64,000 nt of DNA from Carettochelys insculpta (GCF_033958435.1 NC_134141.1:99675001-99739000), one strand, 5' to 3'; positions 1 to 11,957 are shown, numbered from the stretch's first letter. The notes: a model not told the origin generated them from the letters alone. A program made the numbers and translations.

Positions 1-1926
1 GGCTATTTTCACCTATGGAAATACCGATATCAATGAAGGTACTTGTGGTGCAAAGGAGACTAGAATATAGTCTTATAAACAAAATCTTAGGAAGTTATCC
101 AGTAAGTTTCAGAGCCTTCCTGCCCTCCCCACATGAAAATTAAACATAATATCTACAACTAAAGAAAAAGTGAAATTAAACATCTTAGGTGGCAACTAGA
201 AGATCATTTAATTTTGTATGATATTAAACTAATTTGATTCAGAAAGTTCTTGTCATCTTGTTTTTCTGGTTTATAAATGCTTTCTCTGCTGGTTATTTAT
301 AAACGTTGACCTAAATGCAGACCGAAAAACAGTGCATCACAATAGGAATTAAATGGCATGGACTAAATGAATCTCTTGTGTAACTCAACTAAATTCAGAT
401 TACTGATGCTGTGCTTTTTAAGTGGACTTTTTCTTCTGATATGTAAAATCAAGATTGATTTATTTTCTGCATAGCTTTGTATGGCCATGATAGAATATCA
501 GAAGCCATGTATTGTAAAAATTCACAATATATTGAAAGAAAGGTCCTTATTTTGACACTATACTAGTGTTTATTATTGTCATAGTCTTCTGTAGTCATTA
601 CAAGAAGCCATTTTCATTTGCTTATAAACTTCTGTCAGCTTTCAAGCTGACGTTTTCTAGGTGTCTGCCTCAAGAGGATTTTTTTTGGCAGTGATAGGCA
701 GGGAGCTATTTCAGAACAATGTTTTAGCCATTTCTGAGGACAAGGTTTTAGGGGCAAAATACATTTTTAAAATGCTAAATTCTGTGCAATTAACTGATGG
801 TCTTGAACACCTACATGCTTTGGAGCTGGGATTTGAAATTTGACAGTCATGTTGCTCTAGTGTCAAGGATGTGCTTTCTTTTGCTGTCCCTGTGAAAGTC
901 TATAAGGTATGTTTTTTTGTTTTTTTTTCCAGGATGTAATCCTTGAAAAATCTCAGTTCCAAAGTCTCAATTAGACTTTGGCAGCCATATGTTCCGAAGA
1001 TTTTGCTTCTGAGCCTGACTACAGTACAGCGCTGCTTGGTTTCACCAGAGTTTTTCCTGGGAGCCAGGGACTACTGTGGTGAGAGTCAGAGGTAATAAGA
1101 TCAGAAAGATTGCATTTCCTGCATTCTCAATGCTTCCCTTCCAGCACTCAGGCTGACTGGAGGAGAAGGAAGCTACATGACTAGACTGCGTAGGGATGAG
1201 GATCTAGGCCTGGGAAGATGGAAGAGGCTGGGGCAAGGAGTCAAGGGAGAAGGGGACTGGATGAAGAGCTGGTGAGGAAGAGACTGGAGTGAGGCATCAA
1301 AGAGATTTAGGGGACTGGAACTCCTCCAAAATGCCCATCTCCTCCTCTCCAGCCACGTGTCTGCCAGCACCCCGGTAAAGGTGGTCTTTGTCAAACTTTG
1401 GGAAGTGTAGTACCCAACTTGAGTAAACACACCTGTGCTAACTCTGCTCAAGCCAATGCCTGTGAATAGCAATCGTTTAGCATCAGCATCCACTGTAAAA
1501 CAAACTGACCAACAAAAAACTTCTATTGTATTTGGCAAGACATCTTCAGAATTACTCCCACTGATTTCAGACTATATTGAAATTTGTGGCACAGCCCAAG
1601 GTTTTGACCGTTACCCTGACAGCTTGAAGAGGATTGTGTGCGAAGGGGTGTTTATCATTGGCCCTTGCCTGGCCAGGATTGTGATTGCTCTGTCTCAAAG
1701 CTAGTTTTCTTAATCGTAAGCAGGCCACATTCAGACTGCAAGGCAGGTGGGTAAGAGTCCTTATAAAGTGTAAGCCAAGCTCTTCATTTCCTTTCATTGG
1801 TCCACCAGTCTAGTTTTACAAGACTTTCAAAGCTGGTGGGTGTATTTGTGTGCAAACAAAACAGGATTTGGGGGATAGCCCATATAAGAGCAAAGGCTAA
1901 TTTTGAACTGAAGACATACACTAAAG
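1..1926. other. AT-rich non-coding spacer, nothing recognised
   Basis: I see no exon, RNA gene or recognisable transposon here. The only open frames are short (under about 120 codons), have no conserved motif and occur on both strands, as expected by chance. Confidence 0.6.
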
Positions 1927-2254
1927 CAGGGTGGGGAATCTCCATCACACCAGCCCCATGAGGTTCACTGGGGTTAGCTGATGGCAGGCCACCAGACAGC
2001 TTGTTCACATGACAGTCCACAGGCATGGTTGCTTGCAGCTCCCAGTTGCAAGTTCCTGGGCAATGGGAGCTGTGGGAAGTGGCATGGGAGAGGCCACCAC
2101 TTTCTGAAGGTCCTAGGGATGGTAAACTGCTGCCACTGGGAGCTACAGGGCATCCTGCTTGCAGGCACTCTGGTAAACAAACTATCTAGTGGCCCTCAAG
2201 TGGCTAACACTGATGAACCACGTGCGGCTGGCATGCCAGACGTTCCCCACCCCG
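1927..2254. mobile_element. Non-autonomous hAT-type element (about 330 bp)
   Basis: The left end reads CAGGGTGGGGAATCTCC and the right end is its near-complement (GTTCCCCACCCCG), giving hAT-style terminal inverted repeats with one terminal mismatch. The 8 bp flanks (cactaaag / ccctataa) match only partly, so the target duplication has decayed or the end is off by a few bases. Related copies with the same termini and the internal phrase about a tandem 'gccaatgggagc'-type block lie at 3705, 32697 and 48016. No transposase frame is present. Confidence 0.7.
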
Positions 2255-3704
2255 CCCTATAATTTAGGCCTAAATTGTTTGCTTAGTTACTCTCCTTCAC
2301 CATGTGTGTATGGGCTAAAAGATCTGATTCAAAAGAGTTGTAAAAGGCAGCAAGAAATTTATTAGGAGCTCCGTCCAACTCATTGTCTTTCCTGAGAGAA
2401 TACTCAACAACCCTCATACAATTACAATTCCACTCACATTTACTGTTTTCAGGCTGCTGTGTTCACTAGCAAGAACCATTTGCTATATAGGACATGTAGA
2501 AAAACACCCTGATATGCAGTTCACTGGTTTTGTACCACATTGTGCCTATCAGGGAGAGGTCTGTGTTGAGGGTAATGCAGAGCCACCTCAAAGGGTCCCC
2601 TGAAAGCCATCAGTCTCTTTGTGTTGCTCTAAGTGTGTACAACATGTAATTTCCTCCATGGAGGGCCTGTGCTTCTGGCCAGAGCAGAGAGGAGACAAGG
2701 CCATGGGTCTGCTTCTTCCAAGCCTTCTCCTTTTGGAATAAAGACCACTGCTTCCATCATGATCGGCTCCGTGAGGAGACCGCCAGCAACAGACAGATGG
2801 ATGCTTGGCATTCCACAACTGCAGATCTTACAGTCTGGTCCTTAGTCCATGCAGGATATAACCTTATATTGTACCAAACTTCTCAGCTTCCTGAACATTT
2901 CTAACAGACTATTTTGGATAAAGCTAATGGGCCATATGAAAGGTAATATAGAACAGGTTTGTGCAAGTTTGACTAAAATGAGGGAAAGTTTTGAGAAGTG
3001 AAAACAGTGAACCAATATCATGGCACAGATATTTAGGGCTCCCTTTATTGAAAATTTGTAAGTGACATTTATATTTCCTTGTATCATATTTGCCATCAGA
3101 TTCATATCCAGGGGCCTTTACACTGTTTTAAACGAGCATTAACTTTACTGAATTGACTGACTCTCATGAGTGTCAATAAGATCAAAATTTGTACTAAGAT
3201 ATTCAGAGCTTAATCTCTTACCTTTCCAAATTAGAGGCAACAAGGTTCTAGGAGGTGTGGCTTTACTTCAGTATATGTGGATAAGCTTTAAACAGATAGG
3301 ACCTCATTCACAAGCAACTGATGCTGCATTTTTCAAAAGCATACCTGCCTTGGTATGCTTCCCTGTATTTTATTCTTGACAAGACCTTTAACAGAAAATG
3401 CTTTGCGCAAAACATAACAGATTAAGTTTAAATCCATATTGTTGCTCTGACTCATATCTATGCAGCTCAGAGTGCGAACAACAAAACTATTGCTCAGATC
3501 TTAAAGGTTTCCTAGACCTTTTTTTTTTTCCTAAAAAAGCAGACAAAACTTTAATTGGGCTGTGGAAAGGCAATGGAAATATGGTTGCCTTTGAAGATTA
3601 AGATTTTAAAAAAGCATTGCTTTCCCTTAGTGTGAAACTTACGTAGTTTTTGTGAACCCTGCTTTTTCAAGACTATATGCAGTTCTCACCCTCTAGTTTT
3701 AAGG
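2255..3704. other. Non-coding spacer
   Basis: No gene or repeat family recognised. Small open frames in this interval lack start context, splice sites or domain-like composition. Confidence 0.5.
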
Positions 3705-3870
3705 CAGGGGTGGGAAGCCTCTTGCTCATTGGTGACTTGTGATTTTTCAGTTAGCTGATAGCGGATTGTCAGACAATGTGTTTACCTGAGAGTCCACAGG
3801 CACAGCTGCTGGCTGTGACTGTGGTTGGCTGTTTCTGGCCAACAGAAGCTAGAGGAGGTAGTGCAGGCCA
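3705..3870 (+). mobile_element. Truncated hAT-type element (left half)
   Basis: Starts with CAGGGGTGGGAAGCCTC, the terminus shared with the copies at 1927, 32697 and 48016. It continues through the internal 'gagtccacaggcac...gctg' segment and then loses similarity, with no right terminal repeat. The right boundary is approximate. Confidence 0.55.
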
Positions 3871-5083
3871 GATCACCACACAGAAAATGCATTTTCTTCA
3901 TAGTAAATCCATTCACTTTCATGGAGCTATGCAGGACTTACAGGGATGTAACTGAGGTTAGAACCAAACTATTGCTTATTGCACTGGGGCACAAGAGCAA
4001 AAGGTGACAGGGCAGAGAGTTCCACCCAGCTGTATAAGGATAGTAAACTTGTTTTCCTCTCATCTGCTTTAAGCAGAAAGCTGTTAGAAGTGATAGTGTT
4101 CTAAGGGCATTTGTAGAAGCTTGGGGCAGCTCACAGACTGAATGGTATAGGAAATGAAGATTTAGCACTACTTAAAAGTACCAGCTTTTTATAGAGAAAA
4201 ATAAAGAGAAGGAAACAAGTTTAATTTTCTCTCTTTAGAAAAGGAGCCATGTTAGTTGCCTGCAATATGGAAATCAGACTCCACTTTTCAACATCTCTGC
4301 TTACAGGCAATCACTCTAACAGGATGACCATTTTACTTCCAGAGAAAGGGATATTTTGTCATGTATCATGCTGAGAGGCAGAAGTAGTCTGTTTATATGA
4401 ATCTGGAAGGTAATGTTTATTTATCCAGAGATGAAGTGGGGTTTTTTGTTTTGTTTTGTTTTGTTTTGTTTTGTCCCAACCCTTCAGATCAAAAGTTTCT
4501 CTTTATCCACAGAATGGATGTCTTGGATAGTGGTAGTACAAAGGTGAGCACCATACCCTCAATACCCTATTAACATATCTCAGCCCTGGCCAGAAATCCT
4601 GGGAGGCATTCCTGGTGGGTGAGAACGCACTTCACTTATTCATTTCATCCTTGATTTCTCTGCCAATACTGGCAATAACAGTATCAGTTCATACCAACTG
4701 TGTATGTGTTACCATCTGGACTGAGGTCGCCACACTTATTTCACATAATTCTCCAGAAAAAGCCCCTCAAATGTTAGGAACTTTGGTCATTACTAATTGG
4801 AAGTTAATTTTATCAGTGTATCTTGAGATCAGAGACTCTGCATCCTCTTGAAAATCTGGCCTCAAAGACTTTATCTTCTTTCTAGGTACCAAGACAAGCA
4901 TCCAGATTTTCAAAAGAACTTTGCATTTTGCTTGCTAAGCCAACCAACTCTTTTAATTATTTGGCTGTAAGATGCATAATGGGAGCTGCTAGAAACTGAG
5001 CCTAAATGGGAGCATTCCAAGTTCAAGATTTTGTGTGAAGATGAATTTCAATCTGAAATAACTTAATTAACTGATTTTAAATG
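3871..5083. other. Non-coding spacer with a simple repeat
   Basis: No gene recognised. Holds the (TTTTG)n tract listed separately. Confidence 0.5.
4441..4473. repeat. (TTTTG)n simple repeat
   Basis: About six consecutive TTTTG units are visible directly in the sequence. Confidence 0.9.
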
Positions 5084-5815
5084 CAGTAGATCCCTGACTT
5101 ATGCGGGGGTTTCATTCTTGCAACCCCCGCAAAAGTCAAATTTCCCATGCAAAGTAGGAGAGCCAGCAAACTGACCAGAGCACCAGCCTTGGTCAGTTTC
5201 CTGACTCCTGGGAGTGGAGTGGAGCAGGGCACCAGGCAGCTGCCTGGCTTCTGGCTCCCCTCTGCTTGCAGAAGCTGGGAAACTGACCAGCACTGGCTCC
5301 CACAGTGAGGTGGGGAGCTGGGAATCAGGCAGCAGCCTTGTTCCAGGCTCCCATCTGCTGGCAGGAGCCAGGAAACTGACAAGCACATTGCTGGTCGGTT
5401 TCCTGACTCCAGTCGGTGGGGAGCCAGGAACCAGGCTGCTACCTGGTCCCCAGCTCTCCACCACTCTGGGATGTTTTCTCCCTAGCTTCTCCCAGATGGG
5501 GGAAGCCAGGGAGGCTGCAGCAGCATAGCTCCTCCCAGATGGGGAAAGCAAGGGAGAAGCGTAGCAGCATGGCTGTCTTTCTCCCCAGCTTCCCCCAGCT
5601 GGGAGAAGTTGTGCCAGGCAGACAGCTGCAGCAGCGCAGCTTCCCCCGGCTGGGGGAAGCCAGAACGAAACCATGCCACCACGGCTGCCCTCCTGGCTTC
5701 CCCCAGCTGGGGGAGCCAGGCAGGCAGACAGCCGCAAAGCAGCTTCGAGTTGCACTTAACTCACATTAACACAAGTTAAGCACAACTTGAAGTCGCGCAT
5801 TTTGGGGGTTTACTG
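5084..5815. mobile_element. Tc1/mariner-type (Tigger/pogo-like) non-autonomous element with GC-rich tandem core
   Basis: The left end begins CAGTAGATCCCTGACTT and the right end finishes in TTTACTG followed by TA, matching the CAGTA inverted termini and TA target site of pogo/Tigger-like elements. The left flank reads TG rather than TA, so that target copy has mutated. The interior has two tandem zones: about 5200-5460, with 'ggagccaggaaccaggc'-like units, and about 5470-5720, with self-complementary 'cttcccccagctgggggaag'-type units. These units keep long frames open on both strands, but I see no transposase. A related end fragment is at 31560. Confidence 0.65.
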
Positions 5816-6180
5816 TACACCAGAATCTGCATCCTTAATTTTAATGGAATTAGACTTTTGATAAAATCTGAATGAAAGATAATAAACCATAACCATAATA
5901 TTATAGTTTATGAATGAATGTATTCTAGCAAGAATACATTGTAAGGCCTGATTTGGACAGTACAGCATCATTAAAGATAGGCTAATAAGTAAAAGATCAG
6001 TTGTTGAGCACTAGGGATGGACGTATACTCAGGTAAGACAATATTAGGAATACACACGCTGGTGAAACTGACAAACTGAATTTCTTGGGGCAGAGACTGG
6101 CAACTATTCATGCTTTGTTGAGCATCTGATATGATAGTCCCTCAATCACATGAGACCTCGATCATAGTCCAAGGCCCTAT

Positions 6181-6402
6181 CATAAGAACATAAGAATGGC
6201 CATACTGGGTCAGACCAAAGGTCCATCTAGCCCAGTATTCTGTCTGCTGACAGTAGCCAATGCCAGGTATCCTAGAGGAGGTGAACCGAAGACAATGATC
6301 AAGCGATTTGTCTCCTGCCATCCATCTGCCGCCTTCAACAAAAGGCTAGTCACCATACCTTACCCCTTGCCAATAGCCATCTGTGGACCTAACCTCCAAA
6401 TA
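6181..6402 (-). mobile_element. CR1-like LINE 3' end
   Basis: The segment beginning 'aacataagaatggccatactgggtcagacc' and continuing 'ccatctagcccagtattctgtc' is a widespread sauropsid CR1/L3-type 3' tail, here read on the minus strand with its short terminal repeat (ATAAGAAC-like) at the low-coordinate end. Recognition is from memory of the family; the 5' limit is approximate. Confidence 0.7.
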
Positions 6403-6618
6403 CAAATAAAAATAACTGGAGAAATAGAATGAAGTAGTGTCTTTTAATAGCTCTCAAAGACTATGTTAAATCGTGATTGTCTGTGTGTAGGAACAGTAGG
6501 ATGTCTTCACTCCTTCCAGGACGCAGTCAGAGACAATTGGGGTTGGAGTGAACGGCAGAGGGACAGAAGCCAGATAGCGTTGCATCCAACTTACAGTAAC
6601 AGGGGAGACCTGTAAACA

Positions 6619-6818
6619 TGTTGTATTGTGCAAGCAAAGCACTAACAAACTTCAACAGAACTTTATTGACAAAAGTGAAACCTCTTTACAAAGCTGCTGC
6701 ATTGTTCTGTAGCTCACTCTAATCTCCTCCCTCCCTCTTCCTGTTTTCTGTGCTTCCAGACTCCCAGCAGCCAGTGCTCTCAGTTCTAGTAAATGCAAGC
6801 AGTATTACATCTAAAACA
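6619..6818 (-). repeat. 3' LTR of the Gypsy element
   Basis: About 200 bp bounded by TG...CA (starts TGTTGTATTG, ends CTAAAACA in + orientation). It contains TTTATT at about 6660, i.e. AATAAA on the element strand. The purine-rich run on the minus strand next to position 6819 is a credible polypurine tract, which fixes the inner edge. Confidence 0.7.
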
Positions 6819-7035
6819 CCTCATTCTCTCCTCTCTTAAGAAGCAGTCTTAATTATAAAATGAACATTGTTGTTCTAACTACAGCAACAAACATGGAACA
6901 AGCCGTTATGCTGTTGGCAGAAATATTACACTAAAAACACTTTAGATGCTACATAACGTAGTCTTTAGTCCAGACAGGTGGTCGTCTGGCTCTGGCAGAC
7001 TGTCTTTCAAATCCAGTTTCTAGTACAATGTCTTT

Positions 7036-8223
7036 TTGTGGTGGTACTATGGTGAAGTCATTCACCATGGGCTGGGGATTGGCATCATCTCCTCTTGGTG
7101 CATAGGCAGGTGCAAGACAAGAAGCATTCCATACATGCCCATCAGAAAATTGATAGGTTCAAGGTCCCCTTTTCTCAAAGATATAAATGTACGGTCCCCT
7201 TTGCATAGAATCCCAGGTTTTCTTCCTCTAACAAAGAAACCACACTCAAAGTTCGGTTCCTTAGCACCCCACCATTTGTCTGTCTTGTTTCTGTTCAACT
7301 GTTTTTCTCACTTCACCCTCCTTTGATGCATCTAGTCTTGATTTTAACAATTCAGCAATGTTCAGATTAGTATTCATATGTTTCCCGTGCAGTAACCCTG
7401 CAGGTGATCTTTGTTGTGACATGTCGTGGAGCACTGTATGCATGCAAGAAGTCAGTAATGAAGGTTATTCATGATTGCCCTTCCAGTTTAACTGTTTGCA
7501 AACTTTCTTTCAAGCTTCTGTTAAACCTTTCAATTTCCCCATTGGTTTGAGGGTAATACAAAGATGATCTTCTGTGTAATATGTTCCTCTCTGCTAGAGA
7601 AGGTTCAAATTCCACTGAAGTAAATTGACTACCATTATCCAAAGCCTGCTAAAAACTTTAGAGAGGAATTTAATCACTGTAGCAGAAGAGATTTGTCATG
7701 TAAATGCTACTTCAGGCCATTTACTGAAATAGTATATTAGGGTGATAGCAAAATGACAGTCAATTGGAGCAGTACCAAATGGTCCTACAATGTCAATCAC
7801 AACCTTTTCCCATGCAGAATCTGGAAGAAGAATAGGTTGTAGTGGTGGTGTACATGCTACTACTGTCTTATCATGCATTTGGCAAATGACACGGGTTTTT
7901 ATGATTGCTTCAGTTTGGGAGTCCATCCCTGGCAACTGATACAGATCACATAATCGTTGTTTGGTTCTGAAAATTCCTTGATGAGTATCATGTGCCAGAT
8001 GTATGATTTTTGACTGTAGGTCTTCTGGCATGAGTAGTTGGTGTGTACCTTGGAGCACACAGCCATCAAGCAAAGAAAGTTCATCATGGGCTCTAAAACA
8101 AAGCAGCAAAACTGGATCAAGCTTTTTAAGACTGCTGGGCCATCTCTGTCAGAAATTCCCACAGCTTTTGTTGAATTAGACATGCTAAACAAGTATCTTG
8201 GAGTTGCTCTCTTGTACCTACAG
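7036..8223 (-). pseudogene. Gypsy integrase remnant
   Basis: Three minus-strand pieces align with integrase order. About 8109-7696 holds the zinc-binding module (H-x3-H type 'HDTHQGIF', then 'VICQMHDK', with the first Cys of the expected CxxC apparently replaced by Arg) and the core start 'VIDIVGPFG' with 'FSKWPEV'. About 7443-7261 contains 'RSPAGLLHGK', typical of the end of the core. About 7298-7062 contains 'VRGRKPGILCKGDR', the C-terminal barrel motif. Frames change between pieces and stops intervene, so it cannot encode a functional enzyme. The MITE at 8227 separates it from the RNase H remnant. Confidence 0.85.
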
Positions 8224-8226
8224 TAA

Positions 8227-8936
8227 AGCCGTGTCTACACATGCACACTACTTCGAAGTAGCGGCACTAACTTCGAAATAGCGCCTGTCACGGCTACACG
8301 TGTTGGGCGCTATTTTGATGTTAACATCGCCGTTAGGCGGCGAGACATCGAAGCCGCTAACCCTATGAGGGGATGGGAATAGCGCCCTACTTCGAAGTTG
8401 AACGTCGAAGTAGGGCACATGTAGACGATCCGTGTCCCGCAACATCAAAATAGAGGGGTCCGCCATGGTGGCCATCAGCTGAGGGGTTGAGAGACACTCT
8501 CTCTCCAGCCCCTGTGGGGCTCTATGGTCACCGTGTGCCGCAGCCCTTAGCCCAGGGCTTCTGGCTGCTGCTGCTGCAGCTGGGGATCCATGCTGCATGC
8601 ACAGGGTCTGCAACCAGTTGTCAGCTCTGTGGATCTTGTGTTGTTTAGTGCAAGTGTGTCTGGGAGGGGCCCTTTAAGGGAGCGGCTTGCTGTTGAGTCC
8701 GCCCTGTGACCCTGTCTGTAGCTGTGCCTGGCACCCTTATTTCGATGTGTGCTACTTTGGCGTGTAGACGTTCCCTCGCAGCGCCTATTTCAATGTGGTG
8801 CTGCGCAACGTTGATGTTGAACGTCGACGTTGCCAGCCCTGGAGGACGTGTAGACTTTATTAATCGAAATAGCCTATTTCGATGTCGCTACATCGAAATA
8901 AGCTATTCGATTTAGGCTTCACATGTAGACGTAGCT
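8227..8936 (+). mobile_element. Non-autonomous PIF/Harbinger element (internal-deletion derivative)
   Basis: Inserted into the Gypsy element with a perfect 3 bp target duplication TAA (8224-8226 and 8937-8939). Terminal repeats read AGCCGTGTCTACA and, inverted, AGCTACGTCTACA. About 250 bp at the left and 370 bp at the right match the two ends of the full-length Harbinger at 49436-54222, including the segment around the transposase start (the inverted 'ccat' followed by CAG/CTG repeats at about 8560-8590). The coding middle is gone. The open frame across the junction (8613-8248, minus) arises from subterminal sequence rather than a known gene. Confidence 0.85.
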
Positions 8937-9480
8937 TAAGAGTGCTTGTAATAAGCGTAACTACTTCATCCTCATCCTCCAGCAAACCATCTGGTGAAGT
9001 CAAAGGCAGGTGAGAAAGGCAATCAGCTGTCATGTTTTGGTTTCCTGGCTTATATTTCATTTCAAAATTGAAAGAGAGTAGTCTTGCAGACCATCTAGCA
9101 ATACAATTTCCTGCTCTTCCTAGTCCTTTTGTGGTTAGTAATGTTGTCTAAGGGTTGTGGTCTGTGCTCAGCTTGAATGTGTGACCCCATAGGTAAGTTC
9201 TCCATTTTTCAGTAGCTCAGACACAAGCAAGAGCTTCTTTTTCAACTGTAGAATATTTTCTCTCAGCATCACTAAGTGTCCTTGAAGCAAATACAACAGT
9301 TCTCTCCACGTTGTCCTCATGAAGCTGTGTGAGGACAGCCCCAAGTCCGTAATTAGAAGCAACTGGGGGCAATGCAGGAGTGCATAGTGAAAGTACTGGA
9401 CTATTTACAACCAAGTCTTTCACAGTTTCCAAACTAGCTCATGCATCTGTTGTCCACACCAAGCTTGAACTTTTCTGTAG
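8937..9480 (-). pseudogene. Gypsy RNase H remnant
   Basis: Minus-strand pieces at 9432-9217 ('ASNYGLGAVLTQ', 'TVVFASRTLSDAERKYS', 'VEKEALA') and 9060-8940 ('NMTADCLSHLP') are hallmark Ty3/Gypsy RNase H motifs. A frameshift lies around 9200, and the 3' part is cut off by the Harbinger insertion ending at 8936. Non-functional. Confidence 0.85.
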
Positions 9481-10490
9481 TAAATCTCATAATGGTTCAA
9501 TGGCAGAAGCATAATTTTGCATTCCAGGAGGTGAGACCCAAGAAGGAATGACAGGTTTGCAAATCTGTTGGAGGAGGAGCCTTTGAAATTGCTAGGATAT
9601 GATCTGGATCAGGTTATAGTCCAGCCAGTTCTATTGAGCTTGAGGCCTCCTGCACTGATGCAGTTTAGTACAAACTGAAGATTATTTTCATGCTCGTCAG
9701 GAGTATTTCCAAACTCAGTAATATCATCCAGATAGGACTGAATTCCATGCTGATTCTTCAGAATCAACACGTTGTTTTCGGAAGGTACTTGGGGCATATG
9801 GGACACATTTAAATTGAAATAGTCCATCATGTGTAATAAATGATATGAGGTCTTTGATGTCTTCATGCAACATAACGTGGTAGTAGGTGCTCTGCAAATC
9901 AAGAGTAGAAAACATCTTTGCTCCAAGAAGTTCTGCAAATACTTCTTCTGTGTGAAGCAGTGGGTGTGAGGCAGTGGGTGGCTGTCAGTCACAACAGCTT
10001 TATTTGTCTCGCGTAAGTAATGCACAAAGGCAAATGCCTCCATTCTTCTTCCGTGTCACAACTACAGGTGAAACCCATTCAGATGAGTCAATCTCTTCAA
10101 TAATGTCTTTTTGTACATGTTTTTTAAGTTTCTCTGAAACAGCTTCCCTGACTGAAAATGGTAAGCACCACAATTTCTGTTGTACAGGCATCACATAATA
10201 TAGCATTTTAACTTTGTGCACAAACCCATAAGCACAGCCAAGTTTCTCCTCAGCCTGTTCTTGGGTCCCAGTTGAAACTGGAGTTTGTCCTGCAAGAGTG
10301 CTTTTCTGAGGAAGATGAATTCATCCATTAACTACCCCGAGGTTTAAAGCAGCAAATAAATCTCTTCCAAGGATAGGATTGCCTTTGTGGACATTGTAGA
10401 ACTCCGCAGTTACACAGCAATCACCAAAAGTCACCATTGCTGCCAGGCAGCCAAGTACTGGAATTTTTTATTTTTCAAATAGCGCACAAA
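9481..10490 (-). pseudogene. Gypsy protease end and reverse transcriptase remnant
   Basis: Read on the minus strand from about 10480: 'NPILGRDLFAALNLG' (end of the aspartic protease region), then the RT start 'IDSSEWVSPVVVTRKKNGG' (10140-10030). Next come 'FSTLDLQSTYYHVMLHED' (about 9910) and the catalytic-box equivalent 'SYLDDITEFGN' (about 9735). Frame changes and stops separate these pieces. The stretch 9576-9907 is duplicated inside the MITE at 10491-11284. Confidence 0.85.
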
Positions 10491-11284
10491 GGGCTTGTCT
10501 ACACTACTACCTTTCTTCAAAGGAAGGATGGTAATTAGGGTGTTGGGAGTTTACTAATGAAGTGCTGCTGTGCATAGGCAGCACTTCATTAAGCAAATTC
10601 CCCCCCGTGGCAACTTTGAAGTTTTAAACTTCTAAGTACCAGCACGCGTCTAGCCGTGGCTCACCCGCTGGTACTTCAAAGTGCTGGGGCAACTTTGAAG
10701 CCCCCCTACTCCTCAGAATTTTGAGGAGCCTTTGAAACTGCTAGGATATGATCTGGATCAGGTTATAGTCCAGCCAGTTTTATTGAGCTTGAGGCCTGCT
10801 GCACTGATGCAGTTTAGTACAGACTGCAGATTATTTTCATGCTCACCAGGAGCATTTCCAAACACAGTAATATCATCCAGATAGCACTGAACTCCATCTT
10901 GATTCTTCAGAATCAATGAATCATTTTTGAAAGGCAAGACCATATGGGACACGTTTAAATTGAAATAGTCCATCATGTGTAATAAGTGCTATGAGGTCTC
11001 TGATGTCTTCATGCAACATAACCTGGTAGTGTGTGCTATGCAAATCAAGAGCGGAAATTTTGAGGAGTAAGGGGACTTCAAAATTGCACCGGCACTTTGA
11101 AATATTGGCGGGTGCGCCGTGGCTAGACACGTACTGGCACTTAGAAGTTTAAAACTTCGAAGTTGCCACGGAAGGGAATTTGCTCAATGAAGTGCTGCCT
11201 ATGCACGGCAGCACTTCATTAGTAAAGTCCAACACCCTAATTACCATCCTTCCTTCAAAGGAAGATGGTAGTGTAGACAAGCCC
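10491..11284. mobile_element. Long-TIR MITE carrying a captured Gypsy RT fragment
   Basis: The ends GGGCTTGTCTACACTAC and their complement at 11268-11284 open two inverted arms of about 230 bp. The arms share 'ggatggtaattagggtgttgg', 'gaagtgctgc' and 'aacttcgaagttgccac'-type segments. Between the arms, 10725-11057 is a copy of the local Gypsy RT region (9576-9907), about 85-90% identical by eye and in the same orientation. Terminal bases resemble the Harbinger MITEs in this window, but a clean 3 bp target duplication is not visible. Confidence 0.75.
10725..11057 (-). pseudogene. Captured Gypsy reverse transcriptase fragment
   Basis: Repeats the segment 9576-9907 nearly base for base, including a 'CYLDDITVFGN' RT box (minus strand), with scattered substitutions and a small indel near 10935. 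It sits exactly between the inverted arms of the MITE. It has no full domain and cannot be functional. Confidence 0.85.
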
Positions 11285-11957
11285 CTTGTGTAACTTGCGA
11301 GGTATTGTGGGGAATTTGCTGATTCTGTGGTTTTTCATTAGCTTTCTCCTTGTAAATGTTTGTCTGCAGTGACAGTGGACCTTTCAACAAAGGAGTCACA
11401 GCCTGGACTGGACCTCCTGTATCCATGCTCATTATTTTGGCTTCTGCTAAGATGACTCAATCTGGGTAGCATTGGTTATAGCTTTTTCCAATGTAAGCTG
11501 TGGTTCTAGAAGCAAGCGTTCTCTTACAGGAAGCATGGTTGTTTTTTCAATGAGCTGGTCTCTAATCATCTCATCTGCCATATTCCCAAAGTCACAATCA
11601 GACTCTTCAGAAAAGCAACATACTACATTTTACTTTCCCCTGGTTTCTGCTCACGCTGGTGAAATCTGTAGTGATTAGCTACTACATTGACTTATGGCAC
11701 GAAAAAGTTCTTCGATGCAATGAGTGCAGTCTCATATTTATCATCTGCAAGGGGAAAAGTATAAAATACACACTGCCCTTCTGCCAAAGGCAGTGAATTA
11801 GCAGAGCATGTTTTCTTACTTCAGAAATCCCTGTATTGCAAGCAGATGAGCCTCAAACATCTGAATCCAGGCAGAAAAAGCAATTGGAGTCTCACCTAGG
11901 TTTTGCAGAAAGAGTGCAGGTGGGTTCAGAGGCAGAAGAGTCATCCCTGTCACTAAA
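11285..11957 (-). pseudogene. Probable Gypsy gag/leader remnant
   Basis: Lies between the protease/RT region and the 5' LTR remnant, where gag belongs. Short minus-strand frames exist (for example 11432-11241), but I see no capsid motif or CCHC knuckle. The assignment rests on position only. Confidence 0.4.

Noticed and set aside
5099..5755. 218-codon minus-strand frame
   Set aside because: Product of the tandem core of a Tigger-like element; no start context, domain or splice sites.
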